Shown one piece after another: positions 1-5,618 of a stretch of 6,472 nt of DNA. The stretch's first letter is position 1, and each line of letters opens with the position of its first letter. The notes under the pieces were generated by a model. The model was not told the DNA's origin, made no database searches, and worked only from the letters and a program-made list of their open reading frames with translations. The position numbers and the translations under genes were made by a program. The DNA is from Desulfuromonadaceae bacterium (lineage in GTDB: Bacteria > Desulfobacterota > Desulfuromonadia > Desulfuromonadales > SZUA-540). The stretch covers positions 1-6,472 of the forward strand of contig QKGY01000396.1 in NCBI GenBank assembly GCA_003250235.1, written 5' to 3'.

Positions 1-2019
1 CAGGGTAAAGGAGACGGCGGTTCCTTCACCGAGCGTACTGCGCACGGTGATAGTCCCCCCATGGGCTTCCACAATCCCCTTGGCGATAGCCATCCCCAGC
101 CCCAGTCCGGGCACGGCGGTGTCTGAACTGTCCACACGGTAGAACTTGTCAAAAATCCGGGACAGATGTTCGGCGTCCATGCCGATGCCCTGGTCCTCCA
201 CCTCGATGGTCACCGCGGCTTCATCCGCCCCCCCCCTGACTCGAATGGGGCTGGCCGATGGAGAAAACTTCACGGCGTTGCTGAGCAGGTTTTCCATGAC
301 CTGTTTGAGCTTCCAGGGATCGGCCTGCAGGGCCTCGGGTCCGGGGCCCTGCCAATCGAGATCGAATACGCGGTCACTGAGTTCCTTGCTGTAGGCATTG
401 ACCGACGAGGCGACCAGCTGTCGGATATCGCACGGCTGTCTTTCCAGGTGGATCAGCCGTCCCGACTCGATGCGACTGATATCCAATAGCTCGTCGATAA
501 TTTTCTCCAGCGTTTCGGTTTTCTCGTTGATGATCGTCAGATATTCCCTCTGCTGTGCCGGCTCCAGGTCTTTTTCCATGAGCAGCAGTTCCGCAAATCC
601 CCGAACCGTTGACAGCGGAGTGTTCAGCTCGTGGGCGGCCGTGGCGATGAACTCGCTCTTCATGCGGTCGAGCTCCCGTTCGCGGGTCACGTCGTTGAAA
701 ACCACGATCTCTTTCTCGCCGATGGACGAAAAGCGGATCACCGTATCGCGAATCGTTCCATCTTTGCAGGTGACCTGCACTTCCTGCGGAATAAACTCCT
801 TCTGCTCCGCGATGGTTCGGGCGATCTCCTTGTCCCAGAGAGCCCTGACTGTTTCACGAAAATGTGGATCGGGATAGGCTTTTGGCCACCAGTCATCCAC
901 CGTGGGAATATCCTGAAGGGTGTACCCGAAATTCTGCACAAACTGGCGGTTGAGATAGTCGATGCCATGACCTTTCTTGGTGATGGCTAGCGGCATGGGG
1001 GCCACCTCGACAAGACGCTTTAACTGATCTTCACGGGCTTTGAGAACCGCCTCGGCCTGTCGCAGCGTCGTCACATCGTGGCCGATGCACTGCAGGCCGA
1101 CGTATTCACCTGCCGCATTGTAAAGGAGGGTGTTTTTCCACTGGACCCGGACACGCCGACCATCGCGGCACAGGTTTTCACTTTCGTTTTCGAGGAGCTG
1201 CTCCGGCTCCTTTAAATACGACGTGAGAATTTGACCGAGATGTTGTCCTTCGCTATCCACCTCCGGAACAATGGTGCCGACGACGCTTTTGCCGATGAGT
1301 TCATCGGCATGGAAACCAAAAAAATCCTCAGCGAACTCGTTGATGAAGGTAATTTTCCCCTCGGTATCGATGCTCAGGAGGATAACGCGAGAATGCTGGA
1401 CCAGTTCCCGGTACTTGCGCTCGCTGGCGTCCAGGGTCGCTTTGTGCCGGGCCTGGGTCTCCTGATTTGCCAGCAGTTTCGCCAGAAGAACGGTGACCAG
1501 GGGATAAATGGCAAGGGTGGGGATTGTGATGCTTTTCAACACCGGTATGATCATGCTCGCCGGTATGGTGAGCATAAGCAGAAGGACGATGAATTGGATG
1601 CAAAAGCCGAAAAAATACCACTCCAGGCTGGAGAGTTGATACGCAGCTTTGCGGCGAAGCGTTCTCCAGGCCAGCCCGGCCAGACCGGAGCAAAGTATGG
1701 TCAAAATGCCTGTTATGGCCCCCCCTCCGCCCAGATAGAGCCGGTAGGTGGCCGCTATGGCAATCGCCAGGAGGGTGGGGATCGCGCCGAAGAACATGCC
1801 CCCCACACTGAGCAGAATGGTACGGCTGTCGAAAAAAATGCCAGGCACCAGCTCCCAGGGGGTGGCCATCAATCCGCAGGCAATCAGACCAAAAAGGCTT
1901 CCCCGGATGATCTTCAGACCCCGGACGTCAGAGCTTTTTGGGACGGTTCCGTATACCAGTACCAAAGACAGCAGGAGAGCGACGTTGTTCAACAACCCTG
2001 AAAAAGGCATTCCAACCAT
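1..2019 (-). CDS. LytS-type 5TM sensor histidine kinase with two PAS domains (C-terminus cut by the window edge)
   Basis: Membrane sensor kinase expected to autophosphorylate on histidine and pass the phosphate to a response regulator not visible here. The minus frame is open from ATG 2019 to base 1 (673 codons). Residues about 1-185 are very hydrophobic and resemble the 5TM-5TMR_LYT domain (early NNVALLL, then FDSRTILLSVGGMFFG and YRLYLGGGGA). Two PAS domains follow at about 199-310 and 330-445. HisKA carries HELNTPL with phospho-acceptor His463. The HATPase has an N box (N577 to N581), G1 DQGIG at 609-613 and G2 GLGLGM at 638-643. The last visible residues, VSFTL, are typical of the end of this fold, so probably only a few residues are missing unless a receiver domain follows. 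ATG 2019 is chosen because GAGG lies 7 nt upstream; ATG 2010 has a poorer site and an in-frame TGA lies at 2139-2137. Canonical LytS has a different kinase module, so this is a hybrid architecture. The ligand is unknown. Confidence 0.93.
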   Translation of the reverse strand, partial: MVGMPFSGLLNNVALLLSLVLVYGTVPKSSDVRGLKIIRGSLFGLIACGLMATPWELVPGIFFDSRTILLSVGGMFFGAIPTLLAIAIAATYRLYLGGGGAITGILTILCSGLAGLAWRTLRRKAAYQLSSLEWYFFGFCIQFIVLLLMLTIPASMIIPVLKSITIPTLAIYPLVTVLLAKLLANQETQARHKATLDASERKYRELVQHSRVILLSIDTEGKITFINEFAEDFFGFHADELIGKSVVGTIVPEVDSEGQHLGQILTSYLKEPEQLLENESENLCRDGRRVRVQWKNTLLYNAAGEYVGLQCIGHDVTTLRQAEAVLKAREDQLKRLVEVAPMPLAITKKGHGIDYLNRQFVQNFGYTLQDIPTVDDWWPKAYPDPHFRETVRALWDKEIARTIAEQKEFIPQEVQVTCKDGTIRDTVIRFSSIGEKEIVVFNDVTRERELDRMKSEFIATAAHELNTPLSTVRGFAELLLMEKDLEPAQQREYLTIINEKTETLEKIIDELLDISRIESGRLIHLERQPCDIRQLVASSVNAYSKELSDRVFDLDWQGPGPEALQADPWKLKQVMENLLSNAVKFSPSASPIRVRGGADEAAVTIEVEDQGIGMDAEHLSRIFDKFYRVDSSDTAVPGLGLGMAIAKGIVEAHGGTITVRSTLGEGTAVSFTL

Positions 2020-2107
2020 CCCGAGACCTCGGCAGAGAGTTATGGCTTTTGGCAAAGGGGGCGGCTTGGGAGAGGCGGGGGCATGTTCCCTTTGTCCTTT
2101 TGGGTTG

Positions 2108-2124
2108 CTGGGCAGTATGCCCAG
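2108..2124. repeat. Perfect 7-bp inverted repeat, CTGGGCA-GTA-TGCCCAG
   Basis: The arms CTGGGCA (2108-2114) and TGCCCAG (2118-2124) are exact reverse complements separated by 3 nt. No T-run follows on either strand, so it is not a standard intrinsic terminator. It overlaps the candidate -10 of the kinase and could be an operator. It could equally be a hairpin near the end of read-through transcripts from the thioesterase gene. Confidence 0.5.
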
Positions 2125-2140
2125 GGGGTAGAGCGGTCAA
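2114..2140 (-). promoter_or_regulatory. Candidate sigma70-like promoter of the sensor kinase
   Basis: On the minus strand TTGACC (2140-2135) is followed after 15 bp by CATACT (2119-2114), about 95 bp upstream of the kinase start. The -35 is good, but the spacing is shorter than the usual 17 bp and the -10 is 4 of 6. It is the best match I found in the 166-bp gap between thioesterase and kinase, and it overlaps the palindrome at 2108-2124. This is pattern matching by eye only. Confidence 0.27.
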
Positions 2141-2185
2141 GCCAGGGAAATACAGGGCCAGCGGGCTATCTTTTTTTTCTGTACC

Positions 2186-2677
2186 CTAAAACTTTTCGGG
2201 GAGAGTGATGCACAGGCATTCTGCTTCGGCGTAGACCGTCTCACCCCGGCAGATGCGCCCATGCACCGTGACCTTGCGGCCCTTGGCGGAAACGACTTCG
2301 CTTTCGACGGTAACGACCTGTTCGAGGGGGAGCAGGTTGCGGAAGCTGACGTTGAGGTTGCCGACGACGATGCGGTAGCCGGCTGCCCAGGCGGCCAGTC
2401 CCAGCACTTCATCCATGACGGCGGCCATGGCGCCGCCGTGGGAATGCCCCGGGGGGCCTTCGGTTTCGGGGCCGAACCAGATCCGTGCGCGAAGCTGCTG
2501 CTCGGCGTTGCGGTAATAGCGGACCCGGTAGCGGTTGCCGTCCGGTTCTCCCGAGACGAAACGCAGCGACGCGCCGACCAGCGACGGGGCGTCAAAAGGG
2601 GTCCATCCCTCCTCTCCTCCCAGATCGACCGGAGGCCTCAGGGCTTTTTCTTCGACAGTTTGAGCGGAATTTTCCAA
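2186..2677 (-). CDS. PaaI/THEM4-like hotdog-fold thioesterase
   Basis: A 163-residue cytosolic protein of the 4HBT hotdog superfamily, whose members hydrolyse acyl-CoA thioesters. The hallmark is HSHGGAMAAVMDE at residues 78-90: a His-Gly-Gly at the start of the hotdog helix, and an acidic residue (Asp89) where PaaI-like enzymes carry the catalytic Asp. The sheet half follows (NLNVSFRNLLPL at about 107-118, then a strand-rich end). Length is normal for a single-domain hotdog protein with a short N-terminal extension. The start codon is TTG 2677, chosen because AAAGGAG lies 7 nt upstream and no in-frame ATG is near. It ends in TAG. It has its own candidate promoter (2757-2729) and is separated from the upstream small gene by a terminator. 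The kinase start is 166 bp downstream. The acyl-CoA substrate cannot be read from sequence, and the family is functionally diverse. Confidence 0.88.
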   Translation of the reverse strand: MENSAQTVEEKALRPPVDLGGEEGWTPFDAPSLVGASLRFVSGEPDGNRYRVRYYRNAEQQLRARIWFGPETEGPPGHSHGGAMAAVMDEVLGLAAWAAGYRIVVGNLNVSFRNLLPLEQVVTVESEVVSAKGRKVTVHGRICRGETVYAEAECLCITLPEKF

Positions 2678-2684
2678 AACTTTT

Positions 2685-2691
2685 CTCCTTT
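2685..2691 (-). promoter_or_regulatory. Ribosome binding site that fixes the TTG start of the thioesterase
   Basis: AAAGGAG on the minus strand with a 7-nt spacer to the TTG at 2677-2675. It decides the start because no ATG lies in frame nearby. Confidence 0.75.
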
Positions 2692-2728
2692 GCCTGCCCC
2701 ACAGGGCTCTCTCTTTGATTCGGCCATG

Positions 2729-2757
2729 ATACTAAAGCGATTCGGCGGCGAAAGCAA
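2729..2757 (-). promoter_or_regulatory. Candidate sigma70-like promoter of the thioesterase
   Basis: TTGCTT (2757-2752), a 17-bp spacer, then TAGTAT (2734-2729) on the minus strand, placing transcription start about 45 nt upstream of the TTG. The spacing is ideal. The hexamers are moderate (3 of 6 and 4 of 6). It lies downstream of the terminator at 2852-2818, as expected for an independent transcript. Confidence 0.35.
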
Positions 2758-2817
2758 TGTTTCACAGCACTGCGAGTCGCGGCTATGTCGAAATTTTCGT
2801 GTGGCGAACATTCCGCC

Positions 2818-2852
2818 ATATAAAAGGACCGGTCCTTTGCGGAACCGGTCCT
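2818..2852 (-). terminator. Rho-independent terminator after the small Cys/His protein gene
   Basis: Read on the minus strand, AGGACCGGT (2852-2844) pairs perfectly with ACCGGTCCT (2833-2825) across a 10-nt loop, giving a GC-rich 9-bp stem. It is followed by TTTATAT, so the U-run is short and interrupted. It sits 30 bp after the stop of the 67-residue gene and before the thioesterase promoter. On the plus strand the flank is CGATCG, so it would act in one direction. Within it AGGACCGGTCCT (2825-2836) is also a 12-bp self-palindrome. Confidence 0.62.
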
Positions 2853-2882
2853 CGATCGCGATCACTGGTCGGATTCAGGAAA

Positions 2883-3086
2883 TCAGGACCCGAATGGGGC
2901 CGGATCGCCTTTGACGATGGTATCCGTCATGGAGTGCCCATGCCGTCTCTCTTTGGAGTCGTCACGGCGTTCTCCCCGTTTCCCTTCCCTGTCGTGTCCG
3001 TGTCCGTAAAAGTCGTCACAGCTTTCACAGATAAATGAATTTTTTTCTTCCAGTTCGGAAACAGGTTTGGTGAATCTGTCTGTCAT
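2883..3086 (-). CDS. Small Cys/His-containing protein, putative metal binder (67 aa, family unknown)
   Basis: I do not recognise this family. The protein is very hydrophilic and highly charged, with no signal peptide or membrane segment. It contains one CxxC (Cys20, Cys23 in FICESCDD) and two identical HGH triplets (His29/His31 and His49/His51) flanking an Arg/Lys/Asp/Glu-rich stretch at about residues 32-48. CxxC plus paired histidines suggests zinc, nickel or iron binding, possibly in a dimer; this is inference. ATG 3086 is chosen because AAAGGAG (3100-3094) lies 7 nt upstream. The longer in-frame ATG at 3239 would start only 12 bases from the end of the cyclase gene and run through the likely promoter. 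A promoter-like sequence (3194-3166) and a terminator (2852-2818) bracket it as a one-gene unit, which supports it being real. Confidence 0.72.
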   Translation of the reverse strand: MTDRFTKPVSELEEKNSFICESCDDFYGHGHDREGKRGERRDDSKERRHGHSMTDTIVKGDPAPFGS

Positions 3087-3144
3087 GACCTTTCTCCTTT
3101 CCAGAACCCCCGTACTGATTATCGACTCCTGTCCGATGTTGTCC

Positions 3145-3159
3145 TGAAGGGTCCCTTCA
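3145..3159. repeat. 15-bp palindrome TGAAGGG-T-CCCTTCA, candidate operator
   Basis: Two exact 7-bp arms (3145-3151 and 3153-3159) around one central base. It begins about 7 bp beyond the -10 of the candidate promoter at 3194-3166, so it would cover roughly +1 to +15 of the small gene's transcript. That position suits a repressor operator. The one-base centre is too tight for an RNA hairpin without opening inner pairs, so I favour a DNA site. Confidence 0.5.
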
Positions 3160-3165
3160 TGTTTT

Positions 3166-3194
3166 ATACTACCATAAATAACCCGATTGGTCAT
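3166..3194 (-). promoter_or_regulatory. Candidate sigma70-like promoter of the small Cys/His gene
   Basis: ATGACC (3194-3189), a 17-bp AT-rich spacer, then TAGTAT (3171-3166) on the minus strand; each hexamer matches consensus at 4 of 6 positions. Predicted start is near 3159, leaving a leader of about 73 nt before ATG 3086. The region is clearly more AT-rich than its surroundings. Confidence 0.4.
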
Positions 3195-3250
3195 CTTTTG
3201 GGGGATAGTGAAAACAAGGCCTATCATGGAGAAAGACAATGCAGAGAGGG

Positions 3251-4525
3251 TCAGGATGGCGTTACGTCCGACGGGAGGAACACAACCTGGTTGCGACCTT
3301 GGGCCTTGGCTCGGTACAGCGCGGTGTCAGCGCGGGATATGGCTTGGTCAATCGACTCTCCCATCCCTCTTTCGGTGATGCCGATACTGACGGAAATTTC
3401 CAGGTTGTCCCCAAGCGGGAGCTGGACGCGAAGGCGGGAAATGGCTTCACGCAGACGTTCGGCCACGGTATGGATGTCCTTGGTGTTGGACCCCTGCACG
3501 GCGATGAGGAATTCCTCGCCGCCGAAGCGGCAGAGGATGTCATATTCACGCAGCGTTTCACGCATGCGGTCCGCGACACTCTGCAGAACCTGGTCGCCGA
3601 GCGCATGGCCGTGAGTGTCGTTGACCCGTTTGAAATGGTCGATATCCACTAGGAGAATTCCGACCTTCATCCGGGTACGGTCGGAACGGGCGCATTCGCC
3701 ACCCAAGCGGTTGTAAGCTTCCCGGCGGTTGAGCAAGCCGGTGAGAAAGTCTTTGCTGGCCATATCCAGCAAGCGTCCTTCCGCGAGGTGCAGGTCGCGG
3801 ATGAATGCCTTGGAGATATAGCTGATGAGGCTGGTGATCAGCAGGAAAATGCCAAACGCCGAGACGATGAGCCACGTGCGGTTTTCGCGCATCTCGCGCA
3901 TCATCTCGGTGGCGGGAATGGAGATGCTGATTCCTCCACGAACCTGACCCTCTGCGTATCCCTGGGCCGCGTGGCATTGCAGGCAGGCCTTTTCGGTAAC
4001 AAGGGGGGCCATGTAGCGGAAAGAGACATTCTCATCCTGCTGAACGTACTGGAAGAATTCGTCGTCGCCTTGTTCGAAACGGGCGAGGGCCATTTTCTCG
4101 AAAGGGTCTGGGGCGTTATAAGGATTCAGCGGATTGAGGCTGGTGATGTGGAAGGAGAACAGGCCCTTGCCGTTGGCCAGGTCCGAGATCTCCCGGGTGA
4201 CAAGAGCGGGGTTCTTCAAGGTGTAGCGCTGGCCGTTGTCGCCGGAGACGACGACATCAAGGTCGGGTATCATTCGCAGGTAGGGATTGATCTCGGTGTC
4301 GGGAGTGAGTTTGACGTACACCCCTCCGTGGCTGGCTATCCACTGGCGTGTCAGGAGGATTTCCTGGAAAAAAGCCCTGCCCTGACGCTGGAGCTGTTCC
4401 TTTATCAGGGTGTTGGCCTTATAGTTGAAACCAAGAAACACCGAAAGGATGATCAGGCAGAGAACCAGGAAAATGCTGGTCAAATACTTTTTTACAAAAC
4501 GGGTGCTGGAAAAATAGGGAGACAT
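3251..4525 (-). CDS. Membrane diguanylate cyclase with periplasmic c-heme DUF3365 sensor domain
   Basis: A 424-residue predicted inner-membrane protein that makes cyclic di-GMP from two GTP. TM1 is at about residues 13-33 and TM2 at about 217-237. The periplasmic part between them matches the DUF3365 (Tll0287-like) pattern: HGGVYV, NPYL, LNPYNAPDPFEK and CLQCHAAQGY. CLQCH at 181-185 is a c-type heme attachment motif, so the protein likely needs cytochrome c maturation. The GGDEF domain begins at DFLTGLLNRR (259-268), has Asp294 of the metal site, and has the active-site variant GGEEF (335-339), common in active cyclases. The inhibitory I-site RxxD (Arg326-Asp329) is intact, implying product feedback. 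ATG 4525 has a poor Shine-Dalgarno (AGG 12 nt away) but gives a proper N-terminal anchor, so translation may be weak. It is divergent from the flavoprotein gene. Redox, NO or CO sensing by the heme is inferred. Confidence 0.95.
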   Translation of the reverse strand: MSPYFSSTRFVKKYLTSIFLVLCLIILSVFLGFNYKANTLIKEQLQRQGRAFFQEILLTRQWIASHGGVYVKLTPDTEINPYLRMIPDLDVVVSGDNGQRYTLKNPALVTREISDLANGKGLFSFHITSLNPLNPYNAPDPFEKMALARFEQGDDEFFQYVQQDENVSFRYMAPLVTEKACLQCHAAQGYAEGQVRGGISISIPATEMMREMRENRTWLIVSAFGIFLLITSLISYISKAFIRDLHLAEGRLLDMASKDFLTGLLNRREAYNRLGGECARSDRTRMKVGILLVDIDHFKRVNDTHGHALGDQVLQSVADRMRETLREYDILCRFGGEEFLIAVQGSNTKDIHTVAERLREAISRLRVQLPLGDNLEISVSIGITERGMGESIDQAISRADTALYRAKAQGRNQVVFLPSDVTPS

Positions 4526-4636
4526 CTAAGCTGTGACCTGACTGTTGCGTGTTGGCGGCCAAAAAGACCGTTGTCTGACCATGCGTTAACCCGGGAAGAT
4601 GAAAATACCGCCTCGCGCCGGGAGAATAGTGCCCGG

Positions 4637-4665
4637 ATTGTAGGCGATCACCCGTGGGAATGCAA
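4637..4665 (-). promoter_or_regulatory. Candidate sigma70-like promoter of the diguanylate cyclase
   Basis: TTGCAT (4665-4660), a 17-bp spacer, then TACAAT (4642-4637) on the minus strand. The -10 is 5 of 6 and the spacing is ideal; the -35 keeps only TTG. Predicted start is near 4630, giving a leader of about 105 nt. The start of that leader can form a small CCGGG/CCCGG hairpin. No equally good plus-strand promoter for the divergent flavoprotein was found in the same 187-bp region. Confidence 0.45.
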
Positions 4666-4712
4666 GATTACTTTTCTAGTAACGAATTAAACAGGTCAAG
4701 GAGGAAACAGGG

Positions 4713-5495
4713 ATGGACAGGGATGAGAGGCGCCATTATCGACAGTTTCTTACCGATAACCTCCGGTTAAGTATTGATTTTCATCATACGGATCAAAACA
4801 TGGGGGTCGAGCCGCCCCCACTGCAGAAGCCCCCCCGTGACGGCCAAGCACTCCTTCCCCTGGCCAAGCCGGAGGACTGGACCCACATTGGTCCCATCGA
4901 TCTGCTCCACGCGTTGCAAAGCAGGCGCAGTCACCGACGTTTTCTCGGCACGCCCCTGACCCTGGAGGAACTGTCCTTTCTGCTCTGGGCCACTCAGGGC
5001 ATCCGGGAAATCCTTCACCCCGGATGTGCCCTGCGCACGGTCCCTTCGGCGGGGTGCCGCCATTCCTTTGAAACGTATCTGCTGGTTTCCCGGATCGACG
5101 GACTCGCCAGCGGGCTCTATCGGTACCTGCCTGTCGAGCATGCCCTGGTTGTGGAGAGGGAGATACCGGTCGAGGCGCTACGCCGCGAGATCGTGCCTGC
5201 CGTGCTGCATCAGGGGTTTGTCGCCGAAGCTCCGGTAACCTTCGTCTGGACGGCGATCCCTTACCGCATGGAGTGGCGCTACGACCTGGCGGCCCATCGG
5301 GTCATCCTTCTTGATGCGGGGCATCTGTGCCAGAATCTGTACCTGGCCAGTGAGGCCGTCTCGGCAGGAACCTGTGCCATTGCCGCCTATCATCAGGGGC
5401 TAATGGATCGTCTGCTCGGGGTGGATGGCGATGACGAATTTACCGTTTATCTGGCGCCGGTAGGCAAGGTGGCGCATGGGCGTCGCGGGGAATGA
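4713..5495 (+). CDS. SagB/ThcOx-type nitroreductase-family flavin oxidoreductase
   Basis: A 260-residue cytosolic protein of the nitroreductase superfamily that should bind FMN. The marks are SRRSHRRF at 70-77 (phosphate-binding Arg/Ser region), LTLEELSFLLWATQG at 82-96, LRTVPSAG at 107-114, GLYRYLP at 134-140 and the helix DAGHLCQNLYLASEAV at 201-216. These match SagB-type enzymes, best known for oxidising azolines to azoles in thiazole/oxazole-modified peptide clusters. About 60 residues precede the flavin domain, with a Pro-rich linker near 34-41, as in other stand-alone members. No YcaO, cyclodehydratase or precursor-peptide gene lies in this window, so a peptide-modifying role is not supported here. 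ATG 4713 has AAGGAGG 8 nt upstream. The gene is divergent from the diguanylate cyclase and co-directional with the ferritin-REC gene 123 bp downstream. The true substrate is unknown. Confidence 0.9.
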   Translation: MDRDERRHYRQFLTDNLRLSIDFHHTDQNMGVEPPPLQKPPRDGQALLPLAKPEDWTHIGPIDLLHALQSRRSHRRFLGTPLTLEELSFLLWATQGIREILHPGCALRTVPSAGCRHSFETYLLVSRIDGLASGLYRYLPVEHALVVEREIPVEALRREIVPAVLHQGFVAEAPVTFVWTAIPYRMEWRYDLAAHRVILLDAGHLCQNLYLASEAVSAGTCAIAAYHQGLMDRLLGVDGDDEFTVYLAPVGKVAHGRRGE

Positions 5496-5545
5496 CCCTT
5501 TTCGACGTTGTCTAACCGGGAGTCCTGTCCTCGCCCGATTTGAGG

Positions 5546-5577
5546 AACCCCGAATATTTGTTACTCTTTTTGGGGTT
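5546..5577 (+). repeat. Inverted repeat between flavoprotein and ferritin-REC genes, weak terminator candidate
   Basis: AACCCCGAA (5546-5554) can pair with TTTGGGGTT (5569-5577), 9 bp with one G-T wobble, across a 14-nt AT-rich loop. The 3' side continues GAATCCC rather than a T-run, so termination would be poor. It may instead be a leader structure or protein site upstream of the ferritin-REC gene. I found no convincing promoter in this 123-bp gap; TTGAGG followed 16 bp later by TACTCT is the nearest and is weak. Co-transcription with the flavoprotein gene is therefore possible. Confidence 0.3.
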
Positions 5578-5606
5578 GAATCCCGATACCTGTTCTCCCC
5601 TCCAAT

Positions 5607-5612
5607 AAGGAG
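5607..5612 (+). promoter_or_regulatory. Ribosome binding site that fixes the GTG start of the ferritin-REC gene
   Basis: AAGGAG with a 6-nt spacer to GTG 5619. The in-frame ATG at 5628 would be 15 nt away, too far, so GTG is preferred and adds residues Met-Ser-His. Confidence 0.75.
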
Positions 5613-5618
5613 ATTTTT

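Noticed and set aside
1231..2001. A 256-codon plus-strand open frame opposite the sensor kinase
   Set aside because: It lies antisense to well-recognised 5TM and PAS coding sequence, its translation is low-complexity and matches no family, and it has no ribosome site. It is a GC-codon shadow.
2148..2178. T8 run on the plus strand after GGGCCAGCGGGC, resembling a terminator
   Set aside because: The preceding sequence forms at most a 3-bp stem, and no plus-strand gene ends here.
2261..2914. A 217-codon plus-strand open frame spanning the thioesterase and the terminator
   Set aside because: It opposes the hotdog motif on the minus strand and crosses the terminator and promoter. There is no ribosome site or family match.
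3204..3225. Possible terminator of the cyclase gene (GATAG...CTATC)
   Set aside because: Only 5 bp of stem with a 12-nt loop, AT-rich, and with no T-run on the minus strand.
3087..3239. Longer version of the small Cys/His protein starting at ATG 3239 (118 aa)
   Set aside because: The extra 51 residues overlap an AT-rich promoter-like region and a palindrome. The internal ATG 3086 has a far better ribosome site (AAAGGAG, 7 nt).
3788..4690. A 300-codon plus-strand open frame opposite the diguanylate cyclase
   Set aside because: It is antisense to the DUF3365 domain, the membrane helices and the start of the GGDEF domain, whose motifs are unmistakable. It runs through the intergenic promoter region and has no recognisable domain.
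4526..4712. A c-di-GMP (GEMM) or other riboswitch in the divergent intergenic region
   Set aside because: I looked for the conserved GEMM core and paired arms on both strands and found neither. Only a 5-bp CCGGG/CCCGG hairpin is present.
4713..5495. Azole-modified peptide (TOMM) biosynthetic cluster around the SagB-like gene
   Set aside because: No YcaO, cyclodehydratase or short precursor gene is visible on either side within the window. The flanking genes are signalling proteins.
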